Assembly: GCF_963676685.1 (NCBI RefSeq)
Contig: NC_092353.1
Coordinates: forward strand, 8,894,207-8,958,206
Length of the DNA: 64,000 nucleotides
Reading direction: 5' to 3'
From: Mytilus edulis
Lineage: Eukaryota > Mollusca > Bivalvia > Mytilida > Mytilidae
Every line of letters starts with the position of its first letter. Position 1 is the stretch's first letter. Below the pieces are notes generated by a model that saw only the letters and a program-made list of their open reading frames with translations, did no database searches and was not told the origin of the DNA. The translations under genes were made by a program, and so were the position numbers. Shown in pieces: positions 32,922 to 56,861 of this stretch.

Positions 32922-33982
32922 CAGGCGCGTAGCTACGTTTACGTCAAAACGCCCGGGCGTACACTTGAATTTTGAGAAAATGATAATGTAATCTAAAAAA
33001 ATAATAAAAAGAAGTAGTAAGAAGCACATCAGCTTTATAATTCTTTCTTCATTAGCTTGTAATTGCGGAAAATTTACTTTTCAGCCAATGGTATCATATA
33101 GTATATTTGTTCATTTTCGAATGACAGCATAATGTTGAAACTATATGCAGTTCAGTTTACCGTGTTTTACAAACAAAATTAACAGGTACTAATAGTTATA
33201 GGCTTTGGTTAACATTTTTTACACAACAAATTCTTTGTCAAATCTTCATCTAATTAATGAAACTTCAGCAGAATCCAAGAATTTTTTACAAATTTTGTTT
33301 TAAGCAATTTTGAAAGTAAATTTGCTTATTCATTTTTCAATATTATACTGACAGACTGTATGGCTTTTTAAATTCACAAATGCATAACCCTGCATAGACA
33401 GTTATGAAACTAGGGTCAAAAGTAATATTCTAGATAAAAAAAATATCTAAAGAACATGTTTGATTTTTTTTAAATCCTGTAATGGACTGATAACTGGATT
33501 CACTTTTGCGAGGAATATTCCAGACGAGAACCAGGGTTCTACAAAACACTTTACCATATCTAATATTGCACCTGAACATCTCTGAAGATTAATTTTTACA
33601 TGTTCATTTATGAAATTTTGACATAAAATAGGTGTGTTTGTTGGTTGAGTGATTTACCCCAACGGTTCATTTTAAACATAATTTATTTTAAAAGTTACTG
33701 GTTTTGACACTTTCTCTAAATCAAATGACCATTATATTTCTAATTAACAAAAATGAATAATTTAACATAACAAATAATCCATTTAGATTCTAATTTATGT
33801 TGCTACTGATGAGCCTTTGATGACAGGAATGGTACCCATTCTCGATTACTCTTTAGATTCCGGTGGCTTTGCTTCCTAGCTAAACCACAACAGCGATTGT
33901 TTGACATGGACCCGTTTTGGAATCCTTGGATTCCTTGCCAAGGTTCGGGCGTACACGTCAAAATGACCTAGCTACGCCACTG
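32922..33982. mobile_element. hAT-like non-autonomous element within an exon
   Basis: Left end CAGGCGCGTAGCTACG. The right end, inverted, reads CAGTGGCGTAGCTAGG, a form common among hAT termini. A second shared block, cgggcgtacac, lies just inside both ends. Flanks are TCTTG (32917-32921) and CCTTG (33983-33987), a 5-bp duplication with one mismatch. About 1.06 kb with no transposase frame. Confidence 0.7.
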
Positions 33983-34342
33983 CCTTGATATTGCATTTGT
34001 CTATATTTCCACACGACTCCTATAACTAAAAGCCCTATAAGTATAACAGATTCTGTGATACAGCATAGCTTATAACTATCATTCTTCCTTGTAGGCGATG
34101 AATTTTGAACATGACTCGTATTACTTTCACATAATTACATTAGATGTATGTTTCATTATAACACTTTATTCTGATTGGCTATCTGCACATCACGTGTTAT
34201 TCCGTAAGCAGTTGCAATGCTCAATACAACTTTTCATTCATGATAACACGTGGTCCAACAATAAAGGGCACAGGTGAATTAAATAAAAAAATATATAAAA
34301 TTCGTGTTTTCATGATCATAGCTAAAAAATGCAATTATAAGT

Positions 34343-34491
34343 ATTGAATGCTTCTTTTTGTAACTTTATAGGGTTGTAAAAGCGTTGACCGTGCGCACAT
34401 TTTTAGAATGAAGCGCTTCCGCGCTTCATACAAAATGTACTTCGGTCAACGCTTTTACACCCCAATAAATTTACAAAAAGAAGCATTCAAT
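34343..34491. repeat. Foldback hairpin with nested GC-rich stem
   Basis: attgaatgcttctttttgta … and its inverse ending gaagcattcaat enclose a hairpin of about 60-bp arms including aaaagcgttgacc. At its centre is a second perfect stem, gaagcgc-ttcc-gcgcttc (about 34411-34428). It is probably one end or core of a MITE that starts near 34150 (tctgattggctatctgcaca). Confidence 0.75.
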
Positions 34492-35579
34492 TCTTAAATA
34501 AAGTTATATATTGCAGTTTGTGATAATTGGAATTATTTGTTGACATAACAGCCACTGTCTTAATGTTGAATGCTTCAGTATTTCGTTCAATAAAGTAAAG
34601 CCTAATCCTATCATTTGTTTGACTTGGTCTACACTCTTCTATAAGTTGACATGATGTATTATATACACAATGATATTCATGACGTGTTTGCTCTATTCGA
34701 CCACGTGTTGTCATCTGGACAGACTGTTGCTCCGCTGCAATGAAAAACAATGAAACAAAAATAATAAATTATTAAAGAATAATGATTGATTACGTTAGGG
34801 TGTTTAACGTAACTTCCGGCACCCTTGGCTATGTCGTGGAGGCTGCACGGTTTCATTGACAGAACAAGACGGAGGGAACAAATGTACTTTGAATTGAAAA
34901 GAAGACGACGGTCAGTTCCAATAAAATTGTCTACCTGGTGGTATTAAAATCATACCTCAAAATTTGTGACGTATTTTTTACTATACACATGTGGTTATTC
35001 AATAGTTAGTATATCCATAGAAGTATTACATTATATTACTTCCATGGTATATCTTTCGAGAATGATACAACCCGTACAGCTTATGTTCGATGTACACCAA
35101 TGAACTGAATAGCCTTCCTATGACAATGTGAATCTTTTTCAATCACATGACCTAGTTAGGCTAGGGTTGTTCGCGGTAACAGCTGTTCTTCTGCTATATA
35201 TACATATATATAGTGTATATTACCTATTCGGTTCTAATGAAGTAAACGAGAGCAGCCGTATGCGGTACTAATTTATTATGGGGACAGTAAATCCACATAT
35301 ATATATATATATCGTGATTTCCCCAAAAAGTTAATAAAGATAAAAACTGCAAATAATCAAAGCATACTGTGATCCAGAAATTCAAAGTTTACAGAATGTA
35401 TGGAAATCACAATAATGGGAACAAAAAAAATAATAAATTTGGTTTATTATTTACTATCAATTCCAAGTAAACTACCTACAGCCGTCACCCCATTGATATA
35501 TTATGTATAAATTTAGACTGTATATGTAAGACCATACAAGTATTATAACATACAATACTTCCCAAACTTATTAAAATAT

Positions 35580-35636
35580 AGATCTCTGATTTCGTTATAC
35601 TACATACATGTATGAGTATAACGAGATCAGAGATCT
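35580..35636. repeat. 57-bp palindrome
   Basis: agatctctgat-tt-cgttatact-ac-atacatgtat-ga-gtataacg-ag-atcagagatct: stems of about 27 bp interrupted by small symmetric mismatches around an ATACATGTAT centre. No duplication of flanks was recognised. Confidence 0.8.
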
Positions 35637-35639
35637 GTA

Positions 35640-36740
35640 AGATTGAACACTTCCATGGTAAGACCATTTTAGATTTCACTGACACTACTTGAATCATTAT
35701 AAGAATTCAATGATTTTTCTAAATTAATTTGCGAATAAGCCTATTGTCGGTTGACCAGTCAAGTACGAGGGTCTGTATGATGGGGACTGTCCATTCATCC
35801 AAATAACAATTTATAAAAGTAAACATGTACGCCCTTCAACACGGAGCCTTGGCTCACACCGTTAGTCCATAATTCTCAATTGTTTATATAATTTAAGAAC
35901 ATTATTACTCTCTATTCCTTAGGTAAACGAAAAAAAAATCACAGGAAACAAGGTCACAGGAAAAAAAGTCACAATATTCATAGGAAAAAAGTCACAAGAA
36001 CAAAGTTCTGATGAATAATTTTACTCAAACATATATTGCGACTTTTTTCCTTTGACTTTTTTTCCTATGGATTTTGTGACTTTAAAAAAAAACCAAATAT
36101 GTCTGACATTTTACCACTATATTAATCCCCGTATACATGTCGTAACACCAATATTTTATGGAAAGATAAACTAAAAATGTGTAGGCATGCAGGCGGCAGT
36201 GTCTGGTTTCAATGCGGAGAATTGTTTCGTTTAAAAATAAGTTTTCGGTATGATTCCATGCATTCGCAAGAAAAATACATCTGTGAAATAGGCTTTCAAA
36301 GGTAAAATAAAAAAACGGGAACTATATATTTTTTTAATAAGTTTCAAAATGATTACTGACATACATAAAAAGAGGGTGTTTAAAAAAAAACCACCAAGAA
36401 ATACTATAAAATGATAGAAGAAAGACACTTTAACACCATTGCTAAAATTAATAAAGGAATTGTATATTTAAATATACAATTCCTTGAATTAATGGACAAA
36501 AAATTAAAAATAATTGTGTATTATTTTTTTTTTAGTAAACTGATTGAGTTTTTAGGTTATAAATCAACTATTTATAGATATCCGATATATTTAAATCATT
36601 TATTTGTTGACATCCTATATACAAAGGAAGTTCGTGTCTGTTTATTGACAATTAATGACACGTGTTTTAATTATTTAATTGACCATTCCTACCCCTCAGT
36701 AGGTGTCTTGGTGATCAGGTTACATAGCATCATTTCCATC
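35640..36740. other. Region before the MYND-protein gene
   Basis: No coding gene is seen. A repeat fragment (gcccttcaacacggagcctt) lies at 35831-35850, sharing its sequence with copies near 1849 and 43905. At 35935-36085 units of aggaaaaaagtcac appear in both orientations, a small foldback. The frame 36411-36872 is open mostly by chance; only its end (36741-36857) is proposed as coding. Confidence 0.45.
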
Positions 36741-49942
<13,202 letters not shown>

Positions 49943-50156
49943 AACTGCTCATACATGTACATCTTCATGCTTGATTCCAACAGGAAAGGTTTTTTTTTCC
50001 TTCTCTGAAAGATGATGTCTATATAAAAACTGTGTATGTAGATGTTGTCAGGTTGTACTTGTTAAAGTTGTTTATTGCTAACTTTTAATTTGCTCCTGTC
50101 CAAACAATCCACAAATGTTAAAGGATTTCCATGAAATTGCATGAATCCATGATGCA

Positions 50157-50162
50157 AATAAA
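50157..50162 (+). terminator. Poly(A) signal of MYND-protein gene
   Basis: AATAAA 215 bases after the stop codon at 49940-49942, followed by a second motif (aataaa at about 50175). It marks a short 3' UTR. Confidence 0.6.
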
Positions 50163-50189
50163 ATTTAAAAGATAATAAAGGGAGCCATT

Positions 50190-52965
50190 TTATTTGAATG
50201 TGAGTTTTATACATGTAAATGAATCATGCAAATTTGAAACCTTTTTAAGGACCATTTCAGCCTGTTTTTATTGAGGAAAATCTCTTTTTGGCATTTACTT
50301 GTTCAATAACTTCTGCCATGTCTGTATAATTATTTATAAACATGTGTATGAAATTTACTTTTCAATCCTAAAAATCAAGTTCGTTTTATCTTTTGTCTAT
50401 TCAGGACTGCATATATATATATATATATCATGCATATATCATTTATCCTGTGTTCTGATTATCATAACCATGATAACCTGTTTACAAGTTTTGTTTTCCA
50501 AATATATTTTAATATCAAATGTGTCAGTTGTCATGGTTATACAAAGCAGTCCTGCATTGTAAACTGTTACCAAGTTATACATTTTGTATGATAATAAGGA
50601 TGTAAATGCTGTTATACAGTAATTCATGGTCATAGAGCTAGACAATGGCACATGTATAACATGTATGTATAATACATGTATATATATATATACTGATATA
50701 TGTACAAAAGTCAAAAGTCTATTTAAATTTTTATATTCATGTACATGTATGTCATGTATGTCACTTTGTACATCATGTGCACTACATGTACATCAAAGTA
50801 CATAGTCTTGCATTAGTTTAACTTCTAAATGATAAGGCCATGGAAAGTTAATTGTTGGTTTCCGCTAACATGGGAAAACTTTAAAGACCCGGCAGGCAGG
50901 CTTTTTTTTTGGGGTAACCATGCGTTATTTTATATGTTTTGTTTCTATAGCGGAACTTTTGTTTACAGAAAAATTAAATGACCCAGCGGTAAAAAAATAA
51001 CCCGGTCGGGTTAGGGGAAACCATCAATTATTTTTCCATGGCCTAAGATAAATGATTATACCATAGTTTTAGAATTTAAGGAAGATTTGAATAAAGACAG
51101 AACTGTATCATGTATATATATACAATGATATATGTATTAAATGTCGGAAATTTTACATGGATCATCATGATTAGGTAGATCTATATATGGGATTTATCTG
51201 ACATTTTAATATAAAATTAGACAGAAAAAATTGTCAATATGCCAACTTTTCAAGTTCAATTTTCAATTTTGAACTTGAACTGGTAATTTTATTACAAATG
51301 TAGTGATGATCATTTTTACCAAGTCTTTTACCATGTTTACAATTGTTGTAGGTATTACTGTACATGTAGATAAACATATACACGATATATATATGAATAT
51401 GGTGTTCAGTTCAGTTTAGTGCTTTTTGAAGAGGTGCTTAGTGATTAAGATTAGGGGTTGAAAACTTGTAGTGCTACTTTCTAACATGTATGTTATACCA
51501 TTCCCAATTCTGATATGTCTTAGGCCTAAAAAATACTATTTACAGTTCTAACAGCTTGCTTGAAACAATATAAGTACATGAAGTACGTTGGCATTCATTC
51601 ATCATAAAAAATCCTGCTTAACTTTTACAGTGCAAGTTTTTGTTTTCATCATAAATTTAAGAAAAATATCACTTTTATATATATATATATAATCATGATA
51701 ATAGTTTAAAAAGTAAGGAATTGTATTAAAAATTCAGTTGTGAGACTTTGCAAACATTTACCATAAATCATGTAAATATATTTTTTTTCCATCATTTACC
51801 CCAAATACAAAATGATGATAATTGGTGGGGAATTACGTTGACAATGATGTTAACTCCTAGTCAATGATAAAATATATATTTCTGTCCCACAAAGGTGTTC
51901 CCATATATAAACTTGGTGCTTATTAACTCATTTTATCATTGTTATGGTACTTGGAAGCTTTAAGTATTGATGGGCCTTTCCAAATGTTTAATGTATACAT
52001 GTAAATAATATTGCTTTGTAGTAATTTTTAGTTTTTTGTTCCAATCTTTAAGAGAAGAAAGATCTGTTATACATATATTAGTCAGTTTTATTGTGTACTG
52101 TTTAATAGTGTGATGCATTGTAGTTATTTCAACTTATACAGTTTATTCATCATACAAATGGTATTTTTTTAATCCATGAATTTTAGATGGGACCATTAAC
52201 ATGTACCAGAGTACTGTGTCCTTTTTTATATTTTTTTATGGACAAAACATTTATAGAAAAAAAGACAAGATAATATGTCATATACATGTATATAGCTTGT
52301 ATATATGACACATTATGATATTAAGGCAGAAGGCTTAATATTTTAGGGGTTAAATATTTCATTTGAATAAAATGCAAAATGATATTACATGTAGTTTCAA
52401 AAGAAACCTTTTAAATCTTTAAGGGGATATTGACAAGTTGTGTACATGATGTGCTAAAAATGATAATTATTTCCTCCATTTCTCTAGATTTTTTTTCAAA
52501 ATTTCTGCATTTATTTTCATCTATTCCATGTTCCTTTCGTTCTTCTGTTTTGTCATGGTTTGATTTTTGCTCAGGCCTGTAAATATTGCAATTTGTTAAC
52601 CTATTGGTGCTTGATAATGTCATGAATGTTTACACAGTTTAAAATGTCTTCATTTATTGAACTGTTTGTATTATATGGGCCGGTATGATATGTATAGTTA
52701 AACCAACATTTATGGTCAAATTGATATTCAGGAAAATAGTTGGGTTTTATGCAATGTATTAGCTAAAGGGCATTATTTTTTGTTATATTGTGCATTTCTT
52801 GTTATTAATTAAAAAAAGAAAAAAAATGCTGTATTTACTCATTACTTGGTAAAAACCTTTTTAGTCAACAATGGTCATTTTTTTATGTCCATATTTCATG
52901 TATTTATTGCATTCAGGAAATAATAAATCAACGACATTGCATTTTTATGCTAAAGTTTGGAGAAT
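50190..52965. other. AT-rich gene-free spacer
   Basis: About 2.8 kb with (TA)n patches (near 50408, 50686, 51679), poly-T stretches and many acatgta words, but no supported gene, TIR element or RNA gene. Part of it could be an extended 3' UTR of the MYND-protein gene. Confidence 0.5.
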
Positions 52966-52969
52966 AATT

Positions 52970-55900
52970 CCTTCAGTTTTTGTCAGACCAATTATGAAAG
53001 TTATGGAAAAAACCCATTGGTTTTCAATTTTTGTCTGGTCTACAATGAAAGTTGTGGAAGAGAAACATCTGGCTTATAATGAAAGTAGTGGAGGGGAGAC
53101 ATTAGCATTCAGTTTTTAGCCTGGCCAATAATGCATGTTGATGTTGTGGAGGTAAGACATAAGCATTCAGTTTTTTGCCTGGCCAATAATGAAAATTGTG
53201 GAGGGGAGACAAAAGCATTCAGTTTTTATCTGGTCTTCAATGCATGTTGTGGAGGCAAGACATAAGCATTCAGTTTTTAGCCTGGCCAATAATGAAAATT
53301 GTGGCAGGGAGACAAAAGCCTTCAGTTCTTGTCTGGCCTACAATGAAAGTTGTGGAGGGGAGACTTCAGCATTCAGTTTTTGACTGGCCTACAATGCATG
53401 TTGTGGAGGCAAGACATAAACATTCAGTTTTTGTATGGCCTACAATGAAAGTTGTGGAGAGGAGACATAATCATTCAATTTTTGTATGGCCTACAATCAA
53501 AGTTGTGGTAGAGAGACAAGCATTCAATTTTTGAATGGCCTACAAAACATGTTGTTGAGGGGAGACATATGTGTTCAATTTTTGTCTTGCCCACATTGAC
53601 AGTTGTGGAGTGGAGACATAAGCATTCAGTTTTTGTCAAGCCTACAATGAAAATTGTGGAGGGGAGGCATAAACATTCAGTTTTTGTCAGGCCTACAATG
53701 AAAGTGGTGGAAGGGAGACATAAGCATTCAGTTTTTGTCATGCCTACAATGAAAGTTGTTGAGGGGAGACTTAAGCATTCAGTTTTTGTCTGGCCCACAA
53801 TGAAAGTTGTGGAGGGAGACATAAGCATTCAGTTTTTGTCAGGCCTACAATGAGAGTTGTTGAGGGGAAACTTAAGCAATCAGTTTTAGTCTGGCCCACA
53901 ATGAAAGATGTGGAGGGGAGACATAAGCATTCAGTTTTTGTCTGGCCTACAATAAAAGGTTTGTAAGCTAGTTTTTTTGTCTGGCCTATGATGAAAGTGA
54001 TTCAGGCGAGAAATAACCATTCTCTTTTTTGTCTTGCCTATAGCTACAATGACAGTTGTGGAGGGGAGACGTAAGCATTCAGTTTCTGACTGGGCTTTAT
54101 AGAAAGTTATGGAGGTGAGACATTAGCAGTCAGTTTTTGTCTGGCCTACAATGAAAGTTGTGCAGGGGAGAAATAAGCATTCTTTTTTTTGTCTGACCTA
54201 TAAAAAAAGTTGTAGAAGGGAGATGTAAACATTCTTTTTTTTTGTCTGACCTATAAAAAAAGTTGTAGATGGGAGATGTAAGCATTCTGTTCTTGTCTGA
54301 CCTATAAATTGTTTTTGGAGGGGAGACATATAAGCACTCTGTTTTTGTCAGACCAACAATGAAAGTTGTGGTAAAGAAACATTGGCTTTCATTTTTTGTA
54401 TGGCCTACAATGAAAATCGTTGGAGAGAAACATCTGGCCTTTAATGCATGTTGTTGAGGGGAGACATAAGCATTCAGTTTTTGCCTGGCTTCAATGCAAG
54501 TTGTGGAGGTGAGACACAAGTGTTCCGTTTTTGTCTGGCCTATAATGAAAGTTGGAGAAGGGAGACATAAGCATTCAGTTTTTGTCTGGCCTACAATGCA
54601 GGTTGTGGAGGGGAGACATTTAAGTGTTCTGTTTTTGTCTGGCCTATAATGAAAGTTGTGGAAAGGAGACATACGCATTTAGTTTTTGCATGGCCTACAA
54701 TGCAAGATGTGGAGGTGAGACATAAGTGTTCCGTTTTTGTCTGTCCTATAATGAAAGTTTTGGAAGGGAGACATAAGCATTCAGTTTTTGTCAGGTTTAT
54801 AATGAAAGTTGTGGAAAAGAATCATTGGCGTTCAGTTTTTGTCTGGCCTACAATGAAAGTTGTGGAGAGTCATAAGCATTCAGTTATTGTCTGGCCTACA
54901 ATGAAAGTTGTATAGGAGAGACATAAACATTCAGCTTTTGGCCCTGCCTATAATGGAAGTTGTGGCAAATAGACATTAACATTCAATTTTTGTCTGGCCT
55001 ATAATGAAAGTTGTAGGGGTGGAGACATACGCAGTTAGTTTATGTCTGACCTATAACAAAAGTTTTGGAGAGGAGTCATATAAGCACTCTGTTTTTGTCA
55101 GGCCAACAATGAAAGTTGTGGTAAAGAAACATTGGCTTTCATTTTTTGTATGGCCTACAATGAAAATTGTTAGAGAGAAACATCTGGCCTTTAATGAAAG
55201 TAGTAAAGGGAAGACATAAGCATTCAGTTTTTGCCTGGCCTACAATGCAAGTTGTGGAGGTGAGACATAAGTGTTCTGTTTTTTGCCTGCATGGCCTACA
55301 ATGCAAGTTGTGGAGGGGAGACATAAGCTTTTAGTTTTTGCCTGGCCTACAATGCAAGTTGTGGAGGTGAGACATAAGTGTTCCGATTTTTGCCTGGCCT
55401 ACAATGCAAGTTGTGGAGGGGAGACATAAGCATTCAGTTTTTGCCTGGCCTACAATGCAAGTTGTGGAGGTGAGACATAAGTGTTCCGTTTTTTGCCTGG
55501 CCTACAATGCAAGTTGTGGAGGGGAGATATAAGCATTCAGTTTTTGCCTGGCCTACAATGCAAGTTGTGGAGGTGAAACATAAGTGTTCCGTTTTTGTCT
55601 GGCCTATAAAGAAGGTTGTGGAAGGTAGACATAAGCATTCAGTTTTTGTCTGGTTTATAATGAAAGTTGTGGTAAAGAAACATTGGCTTTCATTTTTTGT
55701 ATGGCCTACAATGAAAATTGTAGGTCATACAAAAAATGTTGGAGAGAAACATCTGGCCTTTAATGAAAGTAGTAGAGGGAACACATAAGCATTCAGTTTT
55801 TGCCTGGCCTAGAATGCAAGTTATGGAGGTGAAACATAAGTGTTCCGTTTTTTGCCTGGCCTACAATGCAAGTTGTGGAGGGGAGATATAAGCATTCAGT

Positions 55901-56310
55901 TTTTGCCTGGCCTACAATGCAAGTTGTGGAGGTGAGACATAAGTGTTCCGTTTTTGTCTGGCCTATAAAGAAAGTTGTGGAAGGGAGACATAAGCATTCA
56001 GTTTTTGTCTGGTTTATAATGAAAGTTGTGAAAAAGAATCATTGGCGTTCAGTCTGGCCTACAATGAAAGTTGTGGAGAGACATAAGCATTCAGTTTTTG
56101 TCTGGCCTACAAGGAAAGTTGTATAGGCGAGACATAAGCATTCAGTTTTTTGCCCTGCCTATAATGGAAGTTGTGGCAAAGAGATATTAATATTCAATTT
56201 TTGTCTGGCCTATAATGAAAGTTGTAGGGGTGGAGACATACGTATTTTTAGTTTTTGTCTGGCCTATAATTAAAGTGATACAGTCGAGAAATAAACATTC
56301 TGTTTTTGGG
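52970..56310. repeat. Minisatellite array, ~51-bp unit, 3.3 kb
   Basis: More than 60 diverged copies of a unit close to cattcagtttttgtctggcc + tacaatgaaagttgtggagg + ggagacataag (51 bp). Unit variants have gtgttccg for gcattcag and gtgagac for gggagac. At 55240-55560 and 55800-55960 two variants alternate as a dimer of about 103 bp. A longer block with aagaaacattggctttcatt recurs near 54369, 55125 and 55674, showing higher-order duplication. As 51 is a multiple of three, long frames stay open on both strands (17-residue units such as MKVVEGRHKHSVFVRPT); these are not taken as genes. Confidence 0.95.
55691..55738. repeat. 48-bp palindrome inside the minisatellite
   Basis: cattttttgtatggcctacaat, then gaaa, then the inverse attgtaggtcatacaaaaaatg: 22-bp stems with one mismatch and a 4-base loop. 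Sister units at 54389 and 55145 have only the first half, so the second half is a new inverted copy in this unit. Confidence 0.9.
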
Positions 56311-56430
56311 AAAAAAAATTGGTTGCTTATGTATAGGGAATCACTGAAGCGTGACTGGAGCGGGCCCCCTCTTAGGTCAGTCAGTGGGCCCCCACTTATG
56401 AAAAATTCTGGATCCGCCACTTCATTAATA
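56310..56430. repeat. Dispersed repeat fragment at array edge
   Basis: The array ends at a non-satellite block with gactggagcgggccccctct and ccacttatgaaaaattctgg followed by atccgccact, a composition unlike its surroundings and typical of the end of an interspersed element. No coding capacity. Confidence 0.45.
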
Positions 56431-56824
56431 ATTTGCGCGTATAGGGGCCGTCTCAAAGACATAAATAATTACCGTGATATTCAATACAAATTGTGGAGGT
56501 TTTCCGAAAACCGAGATTCCCTTAAAAGGTAGTGTAGGGTTCGTGCATTTATAAACATTTATTGTAGAAATCATTATCACTGAATTGTGCAAATAATATA
56601 TCAAATATATAATTTTATACACCAATGAGTTGTATAGATCAGGAAATGATGGGTTACACAATATAAAACAGGCAAGCTCAGTATCTCATTTGCAAAATCG
56701 AACATTAATCATATAAACTGCCTTAAAAAAAAAGTAACAGCTATAATATAGAAATAACATTAAACTTATTAAGAAATGGGAGTAGGTTATGCTGCATTAA
56801 TTTAGCAAGTTTTCCTAAGATTTG

Positions 56825-56852
56825 ACTTCCGGTTAGATCGTTCCTTGGAGAC
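56825..56852 (+). promoter_or_regulatory. AK9: ETS-like and X-box-like motifs before AK9
   Basis: ACTTCCGG at 56825-56832 matches the ETS/GABP core, and GTTCCTTGGAGAC at 56840-56852 resembles an RFX X-box with a short left half-site. Both lie within 40 bases upstream of the AK9 ATG at 56862. RFX sites are typical of ciliary genes. Motif matches only. Confidence 0.4.
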
Positions 56853-56861
56853 GAAAACAAC

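Larger units (their letters stand above)
32669..34734 (-). pseudogene. Broken gene for a single-pass membrane protein
   Basis: Three minus-strand coding-like pieces in order. (1) A putative extracellular exon from 34734 (after a ttcattgcag acceptor) to about 34490, with HEYHCVYNTSCQLIEEC and no stop. (2) A transmembrane piece at about 34115-33983: KNDSYKLCC, then ITESVILIGLLVIGVVW, then basic KYRQMQ. (3) A charged coiled-coil tail at 32921-32669 ending in TAG at 32671-32669, with EASTKLIAKDCEIARF. Pieces 2 and 3 are separated only by the hAT-like element at 32922-33982; the reading frame is continuous across it if one duplicated 5-mer is ignored. The tail also has a frameshift at a 7-base A run near 32870. 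No signal-peptide exon was found. The family is not recognised; calling it one gene is inference. Confidence 0.5.

Noticed and set aside
36411-36740. N-terminal extension of MYND-protein exon 1 in the same frame
   Set aside because: It starts with low-complexity Ile/Lys/Phe-rich sequence; the ATG at 36741 is followed by more regular coding sequence.
53189-56126. Several frames of 60-180 codons on both strands encoding 17-residue repeats
   Set aside because: They follow from the 51-bp minisatellite period; both strands are equally open, units vary in length, and no start or splice context supports a gene.
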